Shown here: positions 1 through 5,708 of the stretch, in pieces
How the letters are laid out: each line of letters begins with the position of its first letter
Position numbering within the stretch: position 1 is the first letter of the stretch
Origin: Bacteroidales bacterium
GTDB lineage: Bacteria; Bacteroidota; Bacteroidia; Bacteroidales; WCHB1-69
DNA: 9,455 nt
Assembly (NCBI GenBank): GCA_017618435.1
Contig: JAFZUH010000285.1
Coordinates: 1 to 9,455, forward strand
Reading direction: 5' to 3'
Position numbers and translations under genes: made by a program
The notes under the pieces: model-generated
Databases searched by the model: none
The model's input: the letters and a program-made list of their open reading frames with translations, nothing else
Told to the model about the DNA's origin: nothing

Positions 1-123
1 CAAAAAGAAATGCAAAATATTATAAATGAACTATTTTGTTCTTCATCTCCGCAACTTTCACCCAGCGGAAAAAAAACATGTATTATTATCAACGATAAAG
101 AATTAGTCCGTTTTTTCAGTTAG
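1..123 (+). CDS. mutL: C-terminal end of a probable DNA mismatch repair protein MutL (partial)
   Basis: Frame 1 is open from the first base to a TAG at 121-123, giving the last 40 residues of a protein whose start lies outside the window. The tail has a Pro-x-Gly-Lys-Lys-Thr stretch, then a hydrophobic run (CIII), then Glu-Leu and a Phe-Phe near the very end. This follows the pattern of MutL C-termini, where a [H/S]GRPT-like segment is followed about ten residues later by EL(D)xxF and the stop. MutL is the ATP-driven matchmaker (often with endonuclease activity) that links mismatch recognition to strand removal. The fragment is short and the match is by pattern only, so another family remains possible. 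The next gene begins 4 nt after the stop, so the two are probably co-transcribed. Confidence 0.5.
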   Translation, partial: QKEMQNIINELFCSSSPQLSPSGKKTCIIINDKELVRFFS

Positions 124-127
124 CCCA

Positions 128-1348
128 ATGAACAATCCCAAAATAATCAACGATCCCGTATATGGACTTATTAGTATAAAAAGTCAATTATGCTTTGATT
201 TGATACAGCACCCTTATTTTCAACGATTAAGACATATCCATCAATTAGGGCTTTCCTATTTGGTCTATCCGGGAGCAACCCATAGCCGTTTTCAACACTC
301 TATTGGAGCCATGTTTTTAATGCAAAATGCAATAGAAACATTGTTAAACAAAGGAATAGAAATAACAGAAGAAGAACAAAACGCAGTTTTAGCGGCAATC
401 TTGCTCCACGATGTTGGACATACTGCTTTTTCTCATGCTTTGGAATATTTCTTGGTACCCAATTGCTCCCACGAAAGATTTTCAACGCTCATTATCAACG
501 ATTTAAACTATCAGTTTAAAGGTAAACTCTCTTTAACTATTGATATTTTAACCGACAAATACCCCAAACATTTTCTTCATCAACTGGTTTCCAGCCAGTT
601 AGATGTTGATAGATTGGACTATCTAAATCGGGATAGTTTTTATTCCGGAGTTGCCGAAGGCGTTATCGGGGCAGAAAGAATTATTCAAATGTTAAATGTT
701 CACGATAATTGCTTGGTGGCTGAAGCAAAAGCGGTTTATTCCATTGAAAAATTTATCATCTCCCGAAGATTGATGTATTGGCAAGTCTATCTGCACAAAA
801 CGGTACACGTGGCAGAACAAATGCTGATTGCAACATTAAAACGTGCCAAATATTTATACCAACAACATCAAGAAATATTTCTAACTCCCGAACTCTCTTT
901 CTTTTTTGAAAAAGAAAGAGAAATATCTGATTTTAATGAAATTAAAAATCTTAATCAATATTTGAACATCACGGATAATACCATTTGGTTTTGTATTCAA
1001 ATGTGGCAAAACAACCCTGATATTATACTTTCTGAACTCAGCAAAAGAATTTACCAACGCAATTTGTTTAAAATTGAAGTGGCCGAGCAGGATTTCTGCA
1101 AAGAATATGTTGATAAGAAAAAAGCACAAGTATGTCAGAAATTTAATCTTACCGATAAGGAAAGTCTTTATTTTGTCATCAATGGAGAAATGGTCAACAG
1201 AGCCTACAATGCAAAAATTGAATCCATACAGATAATTGACAAACAAGGAAATATACACCCATTGGAAGAATTATCAGACCATCTTAATCATAGAACTTTG
1301 TCTGAAACTGTCAGCAAATTTTTTATATGCTATCCCAAAGATTTGTAG
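128..1348 (+). CDS. HD-domain phosphohydrolase, SAMHD1/dGTPase-like (COG1078 type)
   Basis: A complete 406-residue HD-superfamily protein, predicted to be a cytoplasmic metal-dependent hydrolase acting on (deoxy)nucleoside triphosphates. The full H...HD...D metal set is visible: H57 in FQHSIG, H94-D95 in LLHDVGH, and D161 in the DVDRLDY segment. Further residues match catalytic or substrate-contact positions known from human SAMHD1: H98 and H103 (HxxxxH after the HD), H115 in SHERF, Y165, and D169 in NRD. The N-terminus (DPVYG, then HPYFQRLRHIHQLG) and the length are typical of bacterial COG1078 proteins. The ATG at 128 gives this conserved N-terminus directly and lies 4 nt after the upstream stop; there is no Shine-Dalgarno, as usual in Bacteroidota. 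The family call is strong. The true substrate (dGTP, all dNTPs, or another phosphoester) cannot be read from sequence. A perfect inverted repeat lies inside the gene at 894-921. Confidence 0.93.
   Translation: MNNPKIINDPVYGLISIKSQLCFDLIQHPYFQRLRHIHQLGLSYLVYPGATHSRFQHSIGAMFLMQNAIETLLNKGIEITEEEQNAVLAAILLHDVGHTAFSHALEYFLVPNCSHERFSTLIINDLNYQFKGKLSLTIDILTDKYPKHFLHQLVSSQLDVDRLDYLNRDSFYSGVAEGVIGAERIIQMLNVHDNCLVAEAKAVYSIEKFIISRRLMYWQVYLHKTVHVAEQMLIATLKRAKYLYQQHQEIFLTPELSFFFEKEREISDFNEIKNLNQYLNITDNTIWFCIQMWQNNPDIILSELSKRIYQRNLFKIEVAEQDFCKEYVDKKKAQVCQKFNLTDKESLYFVINGEMVNRAYNAKIESIQIIDKQGNIHPLEELSDHLNHRTLSETVSKFFICYPKDL
894..921. repeat. 13-bp perfect inverted repeat within the HD-domain gene
   Basis: Positions 894-906 (TCTCTTTCTTTTT) are the exact reverse complement of 909-921, separated only by TG. 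The repeat encodes residues around L256-E265 of the HD protein (a Ser-Phe-Phe-Phe-Glu-Lys-Glu-Arg run), so the arms are pyrimidine-rich Phe codons and purine-rich Glu/Lys codons. In RNA it would form a hairpin of about 11-12 mostly A-U pairs after opening the tight loop. There is no T-run after it that would make it a terminator for the sense gene. It may be a by-product of codon composition. Confidence 0.85.
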
Positions 1349-1355
1349 TACAGGT

Positions 1356-2651
1356 TTATTCAATACTTTCAGATTTCTCAATTTCTACTTTCGTAACAAC
1401 AACTTTATCAATTCTTGCCCCGTCCATATTTGAAATTTCAAAATTGAAATTCCGCCATTGTATCGTTTCTCCAACGGTGGGAATATGTTCCAACAAATCT
1501 AATATCAATCCACTAATGGTATTGTATTCAAACTCTTGACTTTCATCTTCAATATCGAAATAAGAAAGGAAATCATAAAACGAATATTGTCCATCAACCA
1601 CCCACGAATTTTCGCCGTTTTGAACAATTGTCTCTTCATCATCATCGGCAACACTCATTTTGCCTAACAAGGCTTCCATAATATCCGCAGAAGTAATAAT
1701 ACCTTGTACCGCTCCAAACTCATCGGAAATAAGAGCATAATACACTTGTGTGGATTTAAATTGTTCCAAAGCCTTATAGGCACTGGTGGTTTCCGGCAGA
1801 AAATGAGGCTTTTCTATATATTTTTCTATTTGCATTGGTTCTTCTGACAACATCGCAACCAAATGCTGTAAAGAAATGACCCCGACAAGATTATCTATAT
1901 GACCATCTATCACAGGATAATAACTATACATATCTTCTTTCAATACATTACGAATATCTTCTATTGTCGATTTTATATCTATGCAAACCAAATCATTACG
2001 ATGAGTCATCACAGTTTCAACATCTCTGTCGTCCAAATCAAAAACACGTTCCACTATATCTTGTTCTACATCTTGCACTTGGCCTTCGCTTGCCCCCATT
2101 TTTACCGCTTCCAATATTTCTTCTTCAGTAATTTTATTTTCGGGAGTGGGTTTTATACGCAATATTCTGATAAACAAATTGATACTTTTTGTCAATATCC
2201 AGACAAGGGGTGCAAAAACTATAGAAAAGAACCGCAAAAAACCACCTAATATACGTAACAAGGTTTCCGGATAAGCCATAGCAATTTTTTTAGGAATCAA
2301 CTCCCCTATTACAATAGTAAAATATGTGATTATGAGAACAATTATCGTTTTTGCAATAAATCCCGCATAGGCACTTATCGGAACGAACTGTTCCAAATAG
2401 TCTTTTAGATAAACTGCAAAAGTATCACCACTATAAAGACCTGTTAAAATGCCTATTAAGGTAATACCCACTTGTATGGTAGACAAATATTTATCCGGAT
2501 TATCCATCAATTGCAATGCCCGTTTCACACCCATTTTATTATCTTTCTCCATAGCGTTCATACGAATTTGACGAGAAGAGATAAGGGCTATTTCCAACAA
2601 GGACAACAAGCCATTGAACAAAATTAACAAAATAATAACAATAACTTCCAT
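1356..2651 (-). CDS. HlyC/CorC family membrane protein (DUF21/CNNM domain, CBS pair, CorC domain)
   Basis: A complete 431-residue inner-membrane protein with the three-part architecture of the CorB/CorC/CNNM family. The DUF21 membrane domain covers about residues 1-165, with hydrophobic segments near 3-25, 57-80, 95-116 and 132-160, and carries the conserved GELIPKKIA motif at 116-124. A linker (TEEEILEAVKMG...EGQVQ) leads to a pair of CBS domains at about 211-270 and 278-335, beginning at the family's V-x-x-V-M-T segment (VETVMTHR). The C-terminal CorC/HlyC domain is at about 348-424 (WVVDGQYSFYDF, then YNTISGLIL and HIPTVGE). Relatives export or exchange Mg2+/Co2+ or Na+, with the CBS pair sensing nucleotide; older annotations say 'hemolysin'. 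GldE of gliding bacteria belongs to the same fold family, but its usual partners are not next to this gene. It is convergent with the HD gene and has its own promoter-like box at 2710-2717. Confidence 0.93.
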   Translation of the reverse strand: MEVIVIILLILFNGLLSLLEIALISSRQIRMNAMEKDNKMGVKRALQLMDNPDKYLSTIQVGITLIGILTGLYSGDTFAVYLKDYLEQFVPISAYAGFIAKTIIVLIITYFTIVIGELIPKKIAMAYPETLLRILGGFLRFFSIVFAPLVWILTKSINLFIRILRIKPTPENKITEEEILEAVKMGASEGQVQDVEQDIVERVFDLDDRDVETVMTHRNDLVCIDIKSTIEDIRNVLKEDMYSYYPVIDGHIDNLVGVISLQHLVAMLSEEPMQIEKYIEKPHFLPETTSAYKALEQFKSTQVYYALISDEFGAVQGIITSADIMEALLGKMSVADDDEETIVQNGENSWVVDGQYSFYDFLSYFDIEDESQEFEYNTISGLILDLLEHIPTVGETIQWRNFNFEISNMDGARIDKVVVTKVEIEKSESIE

Positions 2652-2709
2652 ATATCTGATTATTCTCGGTATCTTTCCTTTGTTTTATTTACAGGAAAAA
2701 TTACGGTTG

Positions 2710-2717
2710 CAAAGGTA
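2710..2717 (-). promoter_or_regulatory. Bacteroidota-type -7 promoter box for the HlyC/CorC gene
   Basis: On the minus strand this reads TACCTTTG followed by CA, an exact match to the TAnnTTTG element of the primary sigma factor of Bacteroidota. Transcription would start a few bases further on, leaving a leader of about 50 nt before the ATG at 2651. I see no convincing TTTG at the -33 position, which is often weak. The box also separates this gene from the SUMF1-like gene upstream, so the two minus-strand genes need not be co-transcribed. Confidence 0.6.
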
Positions 2718-2802
2718 GCACAAAAATTTCAATTATAACTATATATCTTTCTGTTACTAAATATATAATTTACAAAGCACAAAACATTGGCTAAAATGAT
2801 AA

Positions 2803-3840
2803 TTATTTTATTGCAGACAAGGCAATTCGGAATCCACGATAATAATACTTGTTGTCCGTACCATTGCAGCCACGATATACTACACGGCAAGAATTTTCAC
2901 TATTACCCCAACTGCCGCCCCTATTGACACGATTAATACCGGAAGAAGGTCCCTTGGGGTCGGTTGCATTATTGCTTTCTTTATAATAGGTGGCACTATA
3001 CCAATCACTACACCATTCAAAAACGTTGCCAGTCATATCGTATAAGCCCAACTCATTGGCTTGTTTCTGCATAACAACATGATTTTTGCTGTCCGAATTA
3101 TTTATACACCATGCAACATTTTCAAGGGTATCACTGCCGGCATAAACATATCCCTTGCTTTTTTGCCCGCCTTTAGCGGCATATTCCCATTCGGCTTCCG
3201 TTGGCAAACGAAAATGCAAACCTGTCAATTTATTCAATTTCACAAGAAAACTATCGCAATCATTCCAACTAATATAATATGCAGGATATTTATCACCTTT
3301 ACCATAAGTATCGTTCCAACCGCCTGCATAAGTTGGACTTGTACCCATTACCGTCTGCCACAATTCTTGGGTAACTTCATATTTACAAATGTAAAAATCA
3401 CTTAATGTTACATTATGCTGTGGTTTTTCATTAATATTGACATCAGTATCATTGGCTTTGGCACCCATCAAAAAAGTACCTCCTTCCACTCTTATCATAT
3501 CCGAAGCCAAAGCATCTATAACAGCAATGCCTGTATGAACAGTTGTCGGGTCGCCCCCCTCATCTTCCTGAACATCAATTGCAAATATCGCTGTATATGT
3601 CTTATTCTGTTCGACAACTATACTGCGAGGATTAGAGGTATCTTCATCGTCCCATTTTACAAATTTATAAGTATTTTTCGGAATTGCCAACAAATTAATA
3701 ACCGTTCCCTTGCGATATGTACCGCCACCGCTAACAGCCCCCATATTTACATCGTTGGACTGAAGGGTTATCGTAAACTCTTTTGCACATGCCACAAAAA
3801 CAAACAGCATGGCTATCGCCAATATTTTTATTTTCTTCAC
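2803..3840 (-). CDS. Lipoprotein with InlB-like repeat and SUMF1/FGE-like (formylglycine-generating-enzyme fold) domain
   Basis: A complete 345-residue protein. The N-terminus is a lipoprotein signal peptide: MKKIK, a hydrophobic core, and a lipobox FVAC with the acylated cysteine at C18. Residues about 22-87 form one divergent InlB B-type repeat (alternating beta pattern, GTVINLLAIPKNTYKFVKWD, ending YTAIFA), then an acidic linker. Residues about 113-343 are a SUMF1/FGE-sulfatase domain with its hallmarks: VEGGTFLMG, RLPTEAEWEYAA (211-222), LGLYDMTGNVFEWCSDWY (264-281), NRGGSW (306-311) and YRGFRIA. Against true FGE, where two cysteines sit 3 and 8 residues after GGS, this protein has N313 and C318, so only the second is present. 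Formylglycine synthesis is therefore unlikely; a binding or structural role at the cell surface is my inference. The start is GTG at 3840: an in-frame TGA lies just upstream, and the next internal ATG (M11) would destroy the signal peptide. No sulfatase gene is nearby. Confidence 0.9.
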   Translation of the reverse strand: MKKIKILAIAMLFVFVACAKEFTITLQSNDVNMGAVSGGGTYRKGTVINLLAIPKNTYKFVKWDDEDTSNPRSIVVEQNKTYTAIFAIDVQEDEGGDPTTVHTGIAVIDALASDMIRVEGGTFLMGAKANDTDVNINEKPQHNVTLSDFYICKYEVTQELWQTVMGTSPTYAGGWNDTYGKGDKYPAYYISWNDCDSFLVKLNKLTGLHFRLPTEAEWEYAAKGGQKSKGYVYAGSDTLENVAWCINNSDSKNHVVMQKQANELGLYDMTGNVFEWCSDWYSATYYKESNNATDPKGPSSGINRVNRGGSWGNSENSCRVVYRGCNGTDNKYYYRGFRIALSAIK

Positions 3841-3856
3841 TGCTAATCATTTTCTG

Positions 3857-3864
3857 CAAAAGTA
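3857..3864 (-). promoter_or_regulatory. -7 promoter box for the SUMF1-like lipoprotein gene
   Basis: The minus strand reads TACTTTTG (TAnnTTTG) followed by CAGAAAATG. About 19 nt upstream of the box is a T-run preceded by GTTG (complement of 3884-3894), a plausible weak -33 region. The predicted start point, a few bases downstream, falls about 10 nt before the GTG start at 3840, so the leader would be very short. A second TAnnTTTG-like box, TATTTTTG, lies at 3904-3911 on the same strand, inside the 10-bp palindrome TTTTGCAAAA at 3899-3908, and could be an alternative promoter. Confidence 0.55.
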
Positions 3865-3909
3865 CAACTTTTTTAGAAATGTTAAAAAAACAACTGCATT
3901 TTGCAAAAA

Positions 3910-3918
3910 TACGATTTG
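3910..3918 (+). promoter_or_regulatory. Weak candidate -7 box for the lipoate ligase gene
   Basis: TACGATTTG resembles TAnnTTTG but has three bases between TA and TTTG instead of two. It is the best plus-strand candidate in the 128-nt divergent region and would give a leader of roughly 45 nt before the ATG at 3969. No clear -33 element was found. It overlaps the minus-strand candidate box at 3904-3911. Confidence 0.25.
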
Positions 3919-3968
3919 AAATATTTTTTCGTTAATAGTGCATTGAAATAAAATAATAAATCCTTGTT

Positions 3969-4934
3969 ATGCAACTTAAAACCATTATCAGCAATCAGCA
4001 AAATCCTTTTTTGAATTTAGCGGTAGAACAAAACTTAGTAAAACAAAACCCTGATGACACATTAGTATTGTATCTGTGGAAAAATTATCAAACGGTCGTT
4101 ATTGGTCTTAATCAAAACCCTTATACTGAATGCGATGTAGATGCACTATTGTCTGAAGGGGGACATCTGATGAGAAGATTAACAGGCGGTGGTGCCGTAT
4201 ATCACGATGCAGGCAATCTTAATTTTTCTTTTATCATTCCCAAGCCATATTATAATGTTCCCAAACAATTTTCTGTCATACAAAAAGCCTTGCAAACATT
4301 TGGGTTGCAGACAGAAATATCCGGACGAAACGACCTTTTGTGCGAAGGACGTAAATTTTCTGGCAATGCCTTTGCAACAACAGACAAAATTAACAATCTG
4401 CACCACGGAACTTTATTAATAAAAACAGATACCACCAAGGTTCAAAAATACCTTAAAGTAAAACCCGGCAAGTTGAAAAAACATGGAGTTGCCTCTGTCA
4501 GCAGTCGCATTGTCAATCTTTCTGAATTGGCTCCAATCAATTCAGAAAACATTGTTCAGCCATTGATTAATGCATTTCAAGATGTATATCAAGCAACAAC
4601 TCAAATCACACCCTTCGACCTTGTTTGCACGCCTGAGGTAATAGCACAAAGCAAAATGCTGGCTTCCGATGATTTTTTATTTGCCAAATGGAGAAATTTT
4701 CACACCAAACGAAGTGGATCTTTTGCTTGGGGAGAGGTGGAGTTGGATATTACGAGCAACGAGACTCTGCATTGTATTCAAAACATTGAAATTGCCACCG
4801 ATTGTTTGCAATTACCTATTATTGAACAAGCCAAACTTTTGTTACAAGGTGCCTCTTTGGAACAAGCCCCAACTATACCCAATATTGAACATGCCAACAT
4901 TTTACAAGACATCGTCAATTTGATATATAATTAA
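3969..4934 (+). CDS. lplA: Lipoate-protein ligase A family protein
   Basis: A complete 321-residue LplA. It would activate lipoate with ATP to lipoyl-AMP and transfer it to the lysine of lipoyl domains in 2-oxoacid dehydrogenase E2 subunits or glycine cleavage H protein, in the cytoplasm. The catalytic domain shows the signature RRLTGGGAVYHD at 69-80 (nucleotide/lipoate pocket), NDLLCEGRKFSGNAF at 121-135 with K129 as the conserved active-site lysine of GRKxSG, HHGTLL at 145-150, and the HGVASVSSRIVNL segment at 172-184. The C-terminal accessory domain spans about 220-321, including SFAWGEVELDI. Having both domains fits the single-chain, two-step enzyme rather than the one-step octanoyltransferase LipB. 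It is preceded by a 128-nt divergent region and followed by 94 nt before yggS, with no hairpin terminator visible to me between them. Confidence 0.93.
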   Translation: MQLKTIISNQQNPFLNLAVEQNLVKQNPDDTLVLYLWKNYQTVVIGLNQNPYTECDVDALLSEGGHLMRRLTGGGAVYHDAGNLNFSFIIPKPYYNVPKQFSVIQKALQTFGLQTEISGRNDLLCEGRKFSGNAFATTDKINNLHHGTLLIKTDTTKVQKYLKVKPGKLKKHGVASVSSRIVNLSELAPINSENIVQPLINAFQDVYQATTQITPFDLVCTPEVIAQSKMLASDDFLFAKWRNFHTKRSGSFAWGEVELDITSNETLHCIQNIEIATDCLQLPIIEQAKLLLQGASLEQAPTIPNIEHANILQDIVNLIYN

Positions 4935-5002
4935 CAATACCTACTGCTACTATACATCAAAAATATCATTCCATTTTTCTATAATGTAAAGCATAAAATG
5001 AG

Positions 5003-5010
5003 TATCTTTG
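5003..5010 (+). promoter_or_regulatory. -7 promoter box for the yggS-argS-dnaG unit; decides the yggS start
   Basis: TATCTTTG followed by CAG is an exact TAnnTTTG element. A T-run at 4974-4978 lies about 24 nt upstream, so a -33 element is weak at best. A TTG codon at 5008 is in frame with yggS but sits inside this box, so it could not be in a transcript made from it. The usable starts are ATG at 5017, which falls at or next to the predicted transcription start, and ATG at 5029, about 12 nt downstream. Confidence 0.6.
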
Positions 5011-5028
5011 CAGAAAATGAATTGTCAA

Positions 5029-5694
5029 ATGAATAACATTGCAGAAAACATACAATCTATTCGTAATCAAATAAATAAAAACGTTCAATTAATTGCCGTT
5101 TCCAAACTGAAACCTTGTTCTGACATTATGGAAGCCTACAATACAGGACAACGTTTGTTCGGCGAAAATTATGTGCAAGAACTGGTAGAAAAACATCCCC
5201 AATTGCCAAAGGATATAAAATGGCATTTTATCGGTCATCTGCAACGCAACAAAGTAAAGTATATCATTGAATTTGTATCCTGCATACAAGGCATTGACAA
5301 TGAAAATCTACTCAAAGAGGTTGACAAACAAGCCACCAAACACAACCGCATAGTGGATTGTTTGTTGCAATTTCACATTGCTCAAGAAGAAACGAAATTC
5401 GGATTTACCTTTGATGAGGCCCAACAAATGCTCCAAGACCCTAAATTCTCCGATTTGCAACACATACGCATTTGCGGAGTAATGGGCATGGCTTCGTTTA
5501 CAAACGACACCCATAAAATTACCAAAGAATTCAAACAATTAAAAACTTATTTTGACACTTTAAAACAAAACTATTTCGCCGACAAAGACTATTTCAAGGA
5601 AATCAGTATGGGTATGACCAACGACTTTGCCATAGCCCAACAAGAAGGCTCAACAATGGTTAGAATCGGCAGTGCAATATTCGGAAAACGCTAA
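5029..5694 (+). CDS. yggS: YggS/PROSC family pyridoxal 5'-phosphate homeostasis protein
   Basis: A 221-residue protein of the YggS/PLPBP family: a single alanine-racemase-like barrel that binds PLP on a lysine and buffers the cell's PLP pool rather than acting as a racemase. From the ATG at 5029 the PLP lysine is K26 in LIAVSKLKP. Other family blocks follow in order: RLFGENYVQEL, the WHFIGHLQRNK motif, CGVMGMASF, then SMGMTNDFAIA and EGSTMVRIGSAIFG at the C-terminus, which form the phosphate-binding end. Length is normal for the family. I chose the ATG at 5029 because MNNIAENIQSIR matches the usual N-terminus and leaves a short leader after the promoter box at 5003-5010; the in-frame ATG at 5017 (225 residues) is the alternative. 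It is followed after 14 nt by argS in the same direction. Confidence 0.93.
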   Translation: MNNIAENIQSIRNQINKNVQLIAVSKLKPCSDIMEAYNTGQRLFGENYVQELVEKHPQLPKDIKWHFIGHLQRNKVKYIIEFVSCIQGIDNENLLKEVDKQATKHNRIVDCLLQFHIAQEETKFGFTFDEAQQMLQDPKFSDLQHIRICGVMGMASFTNDTHKITKEFKQLKTYFDTLKQNYFADKDYFKEISMGMTNDFAIAQQEGSTMVRIGSAIFGKR

Positions 5695-5708
5695 AAAATA
5701 TACATAAA

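Noticed and set aside
881..1258. 125-codon open frame on the minus strand inside the HD-hydrolase gene
   Set aside because: It lies opposite a strongly conserved coding region and its translation (rich in F, I, L, N) shows no recognisable domain. It is a shadow of the real gene.
2794..2812. Possible terminator hairpin after the SUMF1-like gene (around ATAATTAT)
   Set aside because: Only the central 8 bases are symmetric and all are A/T. Pairing breaks at once outside the core, so it is not a convincing terminator.
2803..3840. Functional sulfatase-activating enzyme (FGE) or GldJ/GldK
   Set aside because: The first FGE cysteine position is N313 and no sulfatase gene is nearby. The InlB repeat and the absence of gliding/T9SS neighbours argue against GldJ or GldK.
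3415..3846. 143-codon open frame on the plus strand opposite the SUMF1-like gene
   Set aside because: The minus-strand product has clear signal-peptide, InlB and SUMF1 motifs. The plus-strand translation is a Cys/Ile-rich shadow without domain features.
5008..5016. TTG at 5008 as the start of yggS
   Set aside because: The codon is part of the -7 promoter box TATCTTTG and would not be transcribed from that promoter. The family N-terminus begins at the ATG at 5029, with 5017 as an alternative.
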